This document shows, piece by piece, positions 1 through 5,580 of a DNA stretch of 6,678 nucleotides. Every line of letters starts with the position of its first letter. The stretch's first letter is position 1. Position numbers and translations under genes: made by a program. The notes under the pieces are model-generated. The model did not search any database. It was given only the letters and a program-made list of their open reading frames with translations, and had not been told where the DNA came from. The stretch covers positions 1-6,678 of the forward strand of contig NZBG01000002.1 of assembly GCA_002687795.1 (NCBI GenBank). Direction: 5' to 3'. The DNA comes from Candidatus Woesearchaeota archaeon (lineage in GTDB: Archaea > Nanobdellota > Nanobdellia > Woesearchaeales > GCA-2687795).

Positions 1-33
1 GAATCCCAGGGATATTGGAATTTTGGCGGACAA

Positions 34-96
34 CAAAGGAAAGTTACTTCCTTTGCTTAATATGATACCCCGCACTTTAGTGCGGGGAGGTTCATT
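34..96 (+). mobile_element. Possible end of an IS200/IS605-type (TnpB) element: two tandem hairpins
   Basis: Seen: two perfect hairpins in a row. The first (34-55) has an 8-bp stem, CAAAGGAA with TTCCTTTG, around a 6-base loop. The second (68-87) has an 8-bp GC-rich stem, CCCCGCAC with GTGCGGGG, around the loop TTTA, followed by AGGTTCA. Known: subterminal hairpins of this look, a GC-rich stem closed by TTTA or TAAA, are common at ends of IS200/IS605 elements, and the 3' part of the TnpB guide (omega) RNA is built from the same end. Inference: the left edge may be the right end of such an element, with the tnpB body outside the window; the element's end would lie near 90-98 and the guide would be the sequence just after it. 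Alternatives are a stand-alone palindromic repeat or a terminator between two convergent genes. The U-run needed for a typical intrinsic terminator is weak on both strands. Confidence 0.42.
68..87. repeat. Perfect GC-rich inverted repeat (8-bp stem, 4-base loop)
   Basis: CCCCGCAC at 68-75 pairs base for base with GTGCGGGG at 80-87 across the loop TTTA. It is conspicuous as a GC-rich block in otherwise AT-rich intergenic DNA, 36 bases beyond the end of the minus-strand transporter gene. Its likely meaning (mobile-element end versus terminator) is discussed in the entry covering both hairpins. Confidence 0.85.
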
Positions 97-122
97 TTAC
101 AGATAAAAACAGATTATGCTTT

Positions 123-1037
123 TTAAACCTTTGCCCTATTTATCGAGAGAAAGTCATATTTAGTTCCAAACTCAGTAAACAAAATCATAGAAACAACCCC
201 TGTTAACAATAACAACAATCCCATAGCCTGTGATAAACTCAAAGCAGTGCCTAAAAACAAATATGAAAGCAAAGTAGTAATCGGAGAGCCCAATAATAAA
301 ACACTGGTTGCAGTTGTGACCTTAACATCTCTTAACCCATTATACCATGTAAACACATAAAGGAATAAGAAAGCAGAGGTTAACAAAATCCAGTAAACCT
401 GAGATAAGTTAAGTGATAAAACAAGGCCAATTTGTTTGGTAAAGCTAAGATACACTAAAATAAACAATGAACCAAAAAACATCCTTCCAAACCCAACAAC
501 CTTTGGCTCTAACTCTTTCAAAGCATGCTTTGAGATAACATTTTCAACAGCCCAGAACAATGTTGCAACCAAAATCAGCAGTTCACCAACACCAAATCCC
601 TGCCAAACAAACTTTAACAATAAAGCATTTCCCGCCAACAGCAATACTGCTGGAATAACTATTCTCTTATCCAGCCTTTCCTTCAAAAATAGCATTGCCA
701 GAACTGCAACATAAACAAACATAGTCTTATGGATGAAAGAGCCTGCTGCTCCTGAGGTTAATTGCAGGCCTTTGAAGAACAATAAGAATGGAATTGAACC
801 TCCAACAAGGCCTATCAAAACAAGTTTGCTCCATTGCTTAAAAGAAAGTATCTTAAGCCTCCCAAAATCCTTAACCAAAACAATTCCTGTAAAAAGAAAC
901 AATGCAACAATTATATTCTTAGAAAAAGTAAAAACACTGGAATTAATCCCTGAAACCCCAAACCTGTTGATGAAAATAGAGAAGCCGCTAACCAAAGCAG
1001 TAAACAATACAAACAATAAGCCCCTTTTTTTATTCAT
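123..1037 (-). CDS. EamA/DMT-superfamily membrane transporter
   Basis: A 304-residue integral membrane protein, full length for the EamA (drug/metabolite transporter, RhaT/YdcZ-like) family. Ten hydrophobic segments can be read, roughly at residues 6-24, 33-55, 71-90, 96-117, 127-143, 152-168, 184-199, 213-232, 241-261 and 268-288. They fall into two repeated EamA halves (about 7-140 and 152-287). The family's end-of-repeat signature is visible as LFLKERLDKR (116-125) in the first half and LFLGTALSLSQ (260-270) in the second, where the usual Glu after LG is Thr264. The N-terminus (MNKKRG) is positively charged, as expected for a cytoplasmic end. Family members export or import small metabolites, amino acids or nucleotide-linked compounds; the substrate cannot be read from sequence. 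The gene stands alone on the minus strand and diverges from the 248-residue unknown gene. A TATA-like box lies about 29 bases before the ATG, implying almost no leader. Confidence 0.88.
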   Translation of the reverse strand: MNKKRGLLFVLFTALVSGFSIFINRFGVSGINSSVFTFSKNIIVALFLFTGIVLVKDFGRLKILSFKQWSKLVLIGLVGGSIPFLLFFKGLQLTSGAAGSFIHKTMFVYVAVLAMLFLKERLDKRIVIPAVLLLAGNALLLKFVWQGFGVGELLILVATLFWAVENVISKHALKELEPKVVGFGRMFFGSLFILVYLSFTKQIGLVLSLNLSQVYWILLTSAFLFLYVFTWYNGLRDVKVTTATSVLLLGSPITTLLSYLFLGTALSLSQAMGLLLLLTGVVSMILFTEFGTKYDFLSINRAKV

Positions 1038-1062
1038 ATAAAATTATAATGCTGAGCTTGGT

Positions 1063-1070
1063 TATAAAAT
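1063..1070 (-). promoter_or_regulatory. TATA-box-like promoter element of the EamA transporter
   Basis: Read on the minus strand this is ATTTTATAAC-like, with the TTTTATAA core centred about 29 bases before the ATG at 1037. With the usual archaeal spacing of about 25 bases from TATA box to start site, transcription would begin within a few bases of the start codon. A second AT-rich block (about 1076-1084, CTATATAATC on the minus strand) is further away and less well placed. Confidence 0.45.
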
Positions 1071-1108
1071 TTTTGATTATATAGATTACTACTTAAAGAT
1101 AGATAAAC

Positions 1109-1117
1109 TTAAATATA
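1109..1117 (+). promoter_or_regulatory. TATA-box-like promoter element of the 248-residue gene
   Basis: TTAAATATA preceded by the purine-containing stretch GATAAAC, which could act as BRE. It is centred about 32 bases before the ATG at 1146, so the transcript would have a leader of only a few bases. The divergent promoter for the transporter lies about 40 bases to the left, so both genes share one short control region (1038-1145). Confidence 0.45.
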
Positions 1118-1145
1118 TACTTATATTTTAGGGGTTAGAATTAAG

Positions 1146-1892
1146 ATGGCTTCAGATAAAAAACCTTCAGTTCGAGATGATCCTTTTGCTTCTATTAGGT
1201 TTAGTGATGTACAAAAAGATGGTGTGCTGGATCTCAAGGATGGAAATGAAATAATTTTCTGTGGAAGCTATGATTCTACTAAAGAATTAACGCCTAGAAG
1301 TGGAGAACTGATACTTGGAAAAAAATATCTGTTTAGAAAAGCAAGATATTCTATAAGCTATGAAAAGTTAATGGAGCTTTATAATGTTATTTTAAATGGG
1401 CCTAGACCTATACCTGTTGACTCAGATGACTTTAATCAATCTGTTATGATGTTCTTGGCCAACAATTTATTAGACCTAGGGGAATTTAGTAAAGACAACA
1501 TGAGTTTCGCATATAGATCTACCAGAAGGTCAATAGAAAACTCTATTGGAAGATTAGTAGAAGTCTCTGTTATAGAATCGATAGGAAACTATAAAGGACC
1601 ATTAAATGAAGATATTGGTTTAAGAATAATAGAAAGAGTAAAGGAGAGAGTTAAAACATATCTTTCAGTAGTACTAGAAAAATCTAAAGGATCAGTAAAC
1701 GAACCAGAATCTATTGCAAAGATAGTAAACTTAACCCTTGGAGGATCAGTAAAGGTTCCTGATAGGCGGTTCTCTGGGCCTATTAAGGATTCTATAACAG
1801 ATGCCATTATTTTTCCTGAAGAACTTGATTATCCGGTCCCGCCTAATTTCTCTGCAGGTTATGAACTCTTCGGAAGACCTAAGAGGCTCTAA
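1146..1892 (+). CDS. Hypothetical soluble protein, no recognised family
   Basis: I do not recognise this 248-residue protein. It has no signal peptide, no membrane segment and a single cysteine (Cys39), so it is probably cytoplasmic and not a metal-cluster protein. The first 20 residues are polar and likely flexible. Residues 26-66 look beta-rich (VLDLKDGNEIIF, ELILGKKYLF). Residues 71-195 read as mostly helical: about 71-84, 94-111, 120-146, 154-178 and 187-197. The last 45 residues are proline- and glycine-rich (PVPPNF at 230-235) and end in the basic tail GRPKRL. ATG at 1146 is chosen because a TATA-like box sits about 32 bases before it and the frame is open throughout. It is divergent from the transporter and followed 50 bases later by the hydrogenase protease, which has its own promoter-like box, so a shared operon is not required. 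It could be a lineage-restricted DPANN protein. Confidence 0.75.
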   Translation: MASDKKPSVRDDPFASIRFSDVQKDGVLDLKDGNEIIFCGSYDSTKELTPRSGELILGKKYLFRKARYSISYEKLMELYNVILNGPRPIPVDSDDFNQSVMMFLANNLLDLGEFSKDNMSFAYRSTRRSIENSIGRLVEVSVIESIGNYKGPLNEDIGLRIIERVKERVKTYLSVVLEKSKGSVNEPESIAKIVNLTLGGSVKVPDRRFSGPIKDSITDAIIFPEELDYPVPPNFSAGYELFGRPKRL

Positions 1893-1910
1893 ATAACAAC
1901 TTTAGAAAAC

Positions 1911-1918
1911 AATATAAA
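1911..1918 (+). promoter_or_regulatory. TATA-box-like promoter element of the maturation protease gene
   Basis: AATATAAA preceded by GAAAAC (possible BRE), centred about 28 bases before the ATG at 1943. This spacing predicts a leaderless or nearly leaderless transcript. No Shine-Dalgarno sequence is seen between the box and the ATG, which fits that reading. Confidence 0.45.
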
Positions 1919-1942
1919 CAATAAAAAACATTACTTCTTTTA

Positions 1943-2314
1943 ATGACAACTGTGTTATGCTTTGGAAACCAATTCCTAAAACAGGATTCATTAGCAAAAG
2001 AACTAGCTGATGAAATCAAGCTAAAGGGTGTGGACTTCATCAAATGCGACAGCTTAGACGCTTTCCTTGAATCCAAAGACAAGAATATCTTTATCCTTGA
2101 TGTTGTAAAAGGCATTGATAAGGTGATCAACATAAAAGACATAGACCAGTTAAAAGCAAACAAGCTCTTCTCACTGCATGACTTTGACCTGGGCTTCTTC
2201 CTGAAGCTGATGAAAAGGATTGGAAAGATAGAAACCGCTAATATTATTGGGATTCCGCAGAAAGGTGATAAAGAGAAAATAAAAGAAGACATTATTAAGG
2301 TTATACAGCGTTAA
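1943..2314 (+). CDS. [NiFe]-hydrogenase maturation protease, HycI/HyaD family (compact)
   Basis: A 123-residue member of the endopeptidase family that clips the C-terminal tail of the hydrogenase large subunit after nickel is inserted, the final step of active-site maturation in the cytoplasm. The fold is readable against E. coli HycI (from memory): the N-terminal strand plus glycine motif VLCFGNQFLKQD (4-15), a strand ending in Asp53 (IFILDVVKG), the histidine segment SLHDFDLGFFLKLMK (77-91) and the strand NIIGIP (100-105). The three nickel-sensing ligands of the family (Asp16, Asp62, His90 in HycI) correspond to Asp15, Asp53 and His79. It is shorter than typical members (about 150-160 residues), and the usual GDDGxG stretch is degenerate: here KQDSLA, keeping only the ligand Asp. 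The presumed substrate, HydA, is encoded convergently about 450 bases away. No hyp genes are adjacent. Function is well supported by motif order and context; the specific substrate is inferred. Confidence 0.8.
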   Translation: MTTVLCFGNQFLKQDSLAKELADEIKLKGVDFIKCDSLDAFLESKDKNIFILDVVKGIDKVINIKDIDQLKANKLFSLHDFDLGFFLKLMKRIGKIETANIIGIPQKGDKEKIKEDIIKVIQR

Positions 2315-2331
2315 CAAAATAAACTACAACA

Positions 2332-2339
2332 TTTATAAA
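2332..2339 (+). promoter_or_regulatory. Upstream TATA-box-like element before the LysM gene
   Basis: TTTATAAA, a near-ideal archaeal TATA core, 18 bases after the protease stop codon. With 25-base spacing it would start transcription near 2361, giving the LysM gene a leader of about 20 bases. A second TATA core follows 24 bases later, so the gene may have tandem start sites. Confidence 0.4.
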
Positions 2340-2355
2340 TTCAGTGGAAGTTTTC

Positions 2356-2363
2356 TATATAAA
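2356..2363 (+). promoter_or_regulatory. Proximal TATA-box-like element of the LysM gene
   Basis: TATATAAA centred about 24 bases before the ATG at 2383. The predicted start site coincides with that ATG, giving a leaderless message. This supports the ATG at 2383 over the in-frame GTG at 2374, which would lie upstream of the predicted transcript start. Confidence 0.45.
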
Positions 2364-2382
2364 CTAATCTAAAGTGGTTATA

Positions 2383-2754
2383 ATGTCAGACTTAGGTACA
2401 GATGTAATCTCAGCTGAGAAAGAAATAAGAGAACAAGGTAGATGGGAAACTGTAAAAAAGGTTGCTAAGATTGGTAAATACGCTTTTAGGATCGCTGTTG
2501 TAGCCGGAGTATTATGGTATGCATTACAATTTCCAGGGGAAACAAGAATAATCAAGCAAGGCGAATGGGCAGGCCAGATTGCAGCATGGTATTATACCAC
2601 TATCAATCAACTAGAAAAAAGAAACCCTAAAATTAAGAACATTAATAATATTCAGGCAGGCCAAGAGATAATAGTAAGAAATAAAGGCCCTAGAGGTTTA
2701 ATTCAGTTAGTGGTAGATATGTATGACTTCCACTATGATAGAAAAGAAAAGTAA
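2383..2754 (+). CDS. Membrane-anchored LysM-domain protein
   Basis: A 123-residue protein with a charged N-terminal segment (about 1-32, rich in Lys/Glu), one hydrophobic span (about 33-50, AFRIAVVAGVLWYALQF) and a single LysM domain (about 55-98). The LysM pattern is clear: the entry IIKQGEWAGQIAAWY matches the family's 'V.pGDtl..IA..y', then TTINQLEKRNP matches 'tt...l...Np', and IQAGQEIIV matches 'i..Gq.l.i'. Lys/Arg residues before the span suggest the N-terminus is inside and LysM outside, on the cell surface. LysM binds N-acetylglucosamine-containing glycans, peptidoglycan in bacteria; in an archaeon the ligand would have to be something else, such as surface or partner-cell glycans (inference). 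A short tail (99-123) with aromatic and charged residues follows. Start: ATG 2383, three codons inside a longer GTG-started frame, because of the TATA box spacing. It ends 12 bases before the convergent end of hydA, with no sign of a role in the hydrogenase. Confidence 0.78.
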   Translation: MSDLGTDVISAEKEIREQGRWETVKKVAKIGKYAFRIAVVAGVLWYALQFPGETRIIKQGEWAGQIAAWYYTTINQLEKRNPKIKNINNIQAGQEIIVRNKGPRGLIQLVVDMYDFHYDRKEK

Positions 2755-2766
2755 GAACCATCTGTT

Positions 2767-4041
2767 CTAAACAAAATTAACCTTAAGAAAATGCGTTGAG
2801 CATGAAAAGCATGGGTCATAAGCCCTAATCAATTTCTCTATCTCTAAGATCAGTTTTTTCTCTGGCAGATTCATTATCTGGGGCAAGAAAGCTCTTATAT
2901 CATCCTGTATATTCCTAAGATTCTGCGCAGTGGGCGTTATGATATTTGCATAAGTTATTATCCCGTTCTCATCAAGCTCATACTCATGGAACAATGTTCC
3001 CCTTGGCACCTCAATAGCTGCAACCCCATGGCATGGCCTTAGCCTTGCTTTCTTGATTGGCTCTTTCTTAAGGTTTAATGAATTTATAATCTGAACAGCC
3101 CTGTCAACAAAATGAACAACCTCAACAGCCTGCGCAAAATTATTGATGAAAGGATTATAATTAGGGAAACTTATCCTTGATGAGCTTATGATCTTCTTTG
3201 CATTACTTGAAAGCAGCTTATGATTATTGTTAAGCCTTGCCAGTGCACCGACCCTGTAAGACTTCCCTTCCTTCACAACAAAGTTAGAGGTTGCATACTC
3301 CTCATGATACTCTTTAAAATATTTCTTATACTGTTTTTGCATAAAAGCTCTTGACTCAGACTTAATATCCCCGTACAATGTTGCAAACTCACTATTCTGA
3401 GCTAAAGAAGATGACTCAGTCTTGTTAATAAAGTTAGGATACTTCAGCTTTGCAAACAGTCTGCCTGTCTGGGCAGCATCATCTTTTACTAAACTAAGCT
3501 CTTTCTTCAGCCCAGCTAATTGCTCTTCCAAAGGAATCTTAAGAAAACCCCCCACAGTAAGAGAAACTGGATGCAAATCTCTGCCACCAACAACCTTAAC
3601 AATACTATTTCCCAGCTTTATGATTCTTAAAGCCCTTAAAATTTCTTTCTTATACTTATCAGCCATTGCCAGGGCAGACTCATAGCCAACATAATCAGGC
3701 AACGCAAGGAAATAAAGATGGGTTGCATGGCTTCTTATCCTCTCTCCAATTGTTAAAAGTTCTCTCAACAAAACAGTTTGCTTGGAAGGTTTTATACCCA
3801 AAGCATTCTCCATTGCCTGGATTGAGGTAACAGTATGAGCGCATGAGCATATCCCGCAGATTCTTGAGCTTAACTCAGATGCTTCATAATAATCATTGCC
3901 TTTCAAAAGGCCTTCAAAATATCGTGAGCCTTCTGTGGCCTGCAGCTCGCAAACCTTTACCTTGCCATCCTTTATAGATAGGTTCAAGGAAGCATGCCCT
4001 TCTATTTTTGTAATATGATTAAGTTTTATAATCCTGCTCAT
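2767..4041 (-). CDS. hydA: Group 3b [NiFe] hydrogenase large (alpha) subunit HydA
   Basis: The 424-residue catalytic subunit, normal length for group 3b. It carries the Ni-Fe(CN)2CO centre that splits or makes H2 in the cytoplasm. The N-terminal L1 motif RICGICSCAH (60-69) and the C-terminal L2 motif DPCFSCSTH (409-417) supply the four nickel ligands Cys62, Cys65, Cys411 and Cys414. Glu14 in TKIEGH is the conserved glutamate proposed in the family as proton-transfer gate. Other family stretches are SHATHLYFLALPDY, GNPF-like NPFINNFAQAVEV and VPRGTLFHEYE. After His417 a seven-residue tail (FLKVNFV) remains, the propeptide expected to be removed by a maturation protease. It is the last gene of the operon; its ATG lies inside hydD (23-base overlap), preceded by a GAGGAA purine run as a likely ribosome site. 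One extra cysteine (Cys67) sits inside the L1 motif. Its downstream end faces the LysM gene with 12 bases between. Confidence 0.95.
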   Translation of the reverse strand: MSRIIKLNHITKIEGHASLNLSIKDGKVKVCELQATEGSRYFEGLLKGNDYYEASELSSRICGICSCAHTVTSIQAMENALGIKPSKQTVLLRELLTIGERIRSHATHLYFLALPDYVGYESALAMADKYKKEILRALRIIKLGNSIVKVVGGRDLHPVSLTVGGFLKIPLEEQLAGLKKELSLVKDDAAQTGRLFAKLKYPNFINKTESSSLAQNSEFATLYGDIKSESRAFMQKQYKKYFKEYHEEYATSNFVVKEGKSYRVGALARLNNNHKLLSSNAKKIISSSRISFPNYNPFINNFAQAVEVVHFVDRAVQIINSLNLKKEPIKKARLRPCHGVAAIEVPRGTLFHEYELDENGIITYANIITPTAQNLRNIQDDIRAFLPQIMNLPEKKLILEIEKLIRAYDPCFSCSTHFLKVNFV

Positions 4042-4789
4042 TCTTTTTTTCCTCTTCAGGCAGTTTTAAACCAACAAAAGCTTTCATTCTGTCTCTTATG
4101 TTTACAATATCAATACCTTTCTCATGCAATAAGCTTATCAATGTCTCAAAGTTAGCATCAGGCGTTGGACCCCTGCAGCCCCAGCACACTAAGCCTCCAT
4201 TAACGCAAACAGAATTGCAGTTGCCAACTGTAACAGGGCCAAGGCATAACTCTCCTTTATCAAGGAAACATTTATTCTTATTCAGCCTGCACTCAAAACA
4301 GACAGGCTTATCATACCTTTTAGGCTTCTTTCCTAAAGCCAAATCCTTTATGAACGTCAGGATTTCATTCTTATCAGGCGGGCATCCTGGCAGATAATAC
4401 TCAACCTTAACATGCTTATCAATGGGAGAAGGCTCAAGATCCTCAAGCTTCATTCTCTTATGGAACACCAGCCTTTGATAATCATCATGCTGTATAAAAT
4501 TCCTAAAAGCAGGAACTCCACCAGTGCACGCGCATGCACCCAATGAAACTAAGACCTTTGTTTTCTCTCTGATTTCCTTTAAAACCCTAAGATCTTCCTT
4601 AGAAGCAACCAACCCCTCCATAAAAACAATATCAAACCCTGACTCATCCTTCTTCTCCTTAATAAAAGGAAACGCCACAATATCAACTATCTTTGTAAGA
4701 GGCAGTATATCATCCTCATTAAATATTGCGCTAAGCAAACAGCCTGCGCATCCTGTTATTCCATAAAATCCTACCTTTGGTTTAGTCAT
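4019..4789 (-). CDS. hydD: Group 3b [NiFe] hydrogenase small (delta) subunit HydD
   Basis: A 256-residue electron-transfer subunit that partners HydA and relays electrons through three Fe-S clusters to HydG/HydB. The N-terminal flavodoxin-like part has the proximal-cluster ligands GCAGC (Cys14, Cys17), GACACTGG (Cys86 or Cys88) and PGCPP (Cys136). The C-terminal part contains exactly eight further cysteines (Cys164, 167, 174, 182, 191, 195, 202, 205), enough for two more [4Fe-4S] clusters, ending in the family pattern CWGCRGPTPD. The start chosen is the ATG at 4789, giving MTKPKVGFYG as in homologues. An open frame extends upstream to an ATG at 4852, but those 21 residues lie inside hydG, have no counterpart in the family as I know it, and would make a 71-base overlap. 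With the chosen start the overlap with hydG is 8 bases (ATGACTAA). There is no twin-arginine signal, consistent with a cytoplasmic enzyme. Confidence 0.94.
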   Translation of the reverse strand: MTKPKVGFYGITGCAGCLLSAIFNEDDILPLTKIVDIVAFPFIKEKKDESGFDIVFMEGLVASKEDLRVLKEIREKTKVLVSLGACACTGGVPAFRNFIQHDDYQRLVFHKRMKLEDLEPSPIDKHVKVEYYLPGCPPDKNEILTFIKDLALGKKPKRYDKPVCFECRLNKNKCFLDKGELCLGPVTVGNCNSVCVNGGLVCWGCRGPTPDANFETLISLLHEKGIDIVNIRDRMKAFVGLKLPEEEKKNEQDYKT

Positions 4790-5579
4790 TTTGATAATCC
4801 TTAATCTCATCATACCTAAACACAGGCCCATCCCTGCATGTATACTTACCATGTATCATGCAATGCCCGCATATTCCAATGCCGCAGTTCATCATCCTCT
4901 CTGCGCTAACAAAAATCTGATTATCCTTAAAGCCCTTATCCTTCAATATTTTTATTATAAAATTTATCATAATAGGCGGTCCGCACATCAAAGCCACTGA
5001 ATTTTCGCTCTTAAGTCTGCTTTTTTCTATAAGCTTTGTAATAAATCCTACCTTAACATCAAAACATGTTTTTACTGGTCTTTTGTCAACGCTTGTGTTC
5101 ACGCAGAACTTCTTTTTCCACTTAGACAGATGATCTTTAAACAGTATATCATCAACTGACCTGAACCCTAAAAACAATATAATATCATCAAAATCCTTCT
5201 TAAACTTCTCAACATACTCAATAACACCCTTCAAAGGAGCAACACCGCATCCCCCGCCCATAATGATAAGGTTCTTTCCCTTAAGCTCTTCCATGGGATA
5301 GCCTTTCCCATAAGGTCCCCTTACTAATAACTTATCACCTTTCTTTAGCTTAGCCAATGCATTGGTAACATTCCCAACCTCATGGATGCTAAGCTCAACA
5401 TGCTTATCGCTATAAGAAGCAAAAGAAATAGGCGCTTCCCCAATCCCTGGTAAGCTGACCTGCAGGAACTGCCCTGGCTCATGCTTCATCTTCAAGTTCA
5501 GCCTTAGCGTAAAGTTATCAGATGACTCTCTCTTAAAACTGATCACCTTAGCTTCTCTTGGCAGATATGGATTTTTCAT
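4782..5579 (-). CDS. hydG: Group 3b hydrogenase gamma subunit HydG (FAD/NAD(P)-binding, [2Fe-2S])
   Basis: A 265-residue ferredoxin-NADP reductase-like subunit, the site where the hydrogenase exchanges electrons with NAD(P)H; homologous to dihydroorotate dehydrogenase electron-transfer subunit PyrK. A beta-barrel FAD domain (about 7-98) contains PGQFLQVSLPG, the flavin-binding EAPISFAS (48-55) and GPYGKGYP (88-95). The nucleotide-binding domain begins at LIIMGGGCGVAPLKG (104-118) and includes CGPP before its last helix. The C-terminus carries a [2Fe-2S] site: Cys232, Cys237, Cys240 and Cys248 in CGIGICGHCMIHG...TC. The preference for NADP over NAD is known for Pyrococcus homologues but not decidable here. 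The gene starts one base after the hydB stop, and GAGATGA about 6 bases before the ATG (inside the hydB end) is a good Shine-Dalgarno match. Strict co-translation with hydB and hydD is implied by the spacing. Confidence 0.93.
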   Translation of the reverse strand: MKNPYLPREAKVISFKRESSDNFTLRLNLKMKHEPGQFLQVSLPGIGEAPISFASYSDKHVELSIHEVGNVTNALAKLKKGDKLLVRGPYGKGYPMEELKGKNLIIMGGGCGVAPLKGVIEYVEKFKKDFDDIILFLGFRSVDDILFKDHLSKWKKKFCVNTSVDKRPVKTCFDVKVGFITKLIEKSRLKSENSVALMCGPPIMINFIIKILKDKGFKDNQIFVSAERMMNCGIGICGHCMIHGKYTCRDGPVFRYDEIKDYQND

Positions 5580-5580
5580 T

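Noticed and set aside
1..60. Open plus-strand frame from the left edge to a TAA at 58-60, possibly the end of a tnpB-like gene
   Set aside because: Only 19 codons are visible, they match no C-terminus I know, and a second frame is open as well through to about 108. It is not supportable as a gene without the upstream sequence.
68..95. GC-rich hairpin as an intrinsic transcription terminator for the transporter or an upstream gene
   Set aside because: Neither side has a solid T-run directly after the stem (plus side AGGTTCATTTT; minus side TATCATATT), and archaeal termination mostly relies on T-runs without hairpins. A mobile-element end explains it better, though not conclusively.
436..1041. 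Two plus-strand open frames (436-714 and 733-1041) opposite the transporter
   Set aside because: They are antisense to a clear ten-helix membrane protein, have compositions expected of its complement, and lack promoter-like or ribosome-site support.
1879..2292. Minus-strand open frame of 137 codons opposite the maturation protease
   Set aside because: The plus-strand frame has conserved family motifs in the right order, while the minus frame is Ser/Phe-rich in the manner of a complementary-strand artefact.
2374..2382. GTG start three codons before the LysM ATG
   Set aside because: The proximal TATA box predicts transcription beginning at about 2383, and the ATG is the stronger codon. It cannot be fully excluded if the upstream TATA box is used.
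4787..4852. Longer hydD starting at the ATG at 4852
   Set aside because: The extra 21 residues lie wholly within hydG, resemble no small-subunit N-terminus and would hide the homologous start MTKPKVGFYG.
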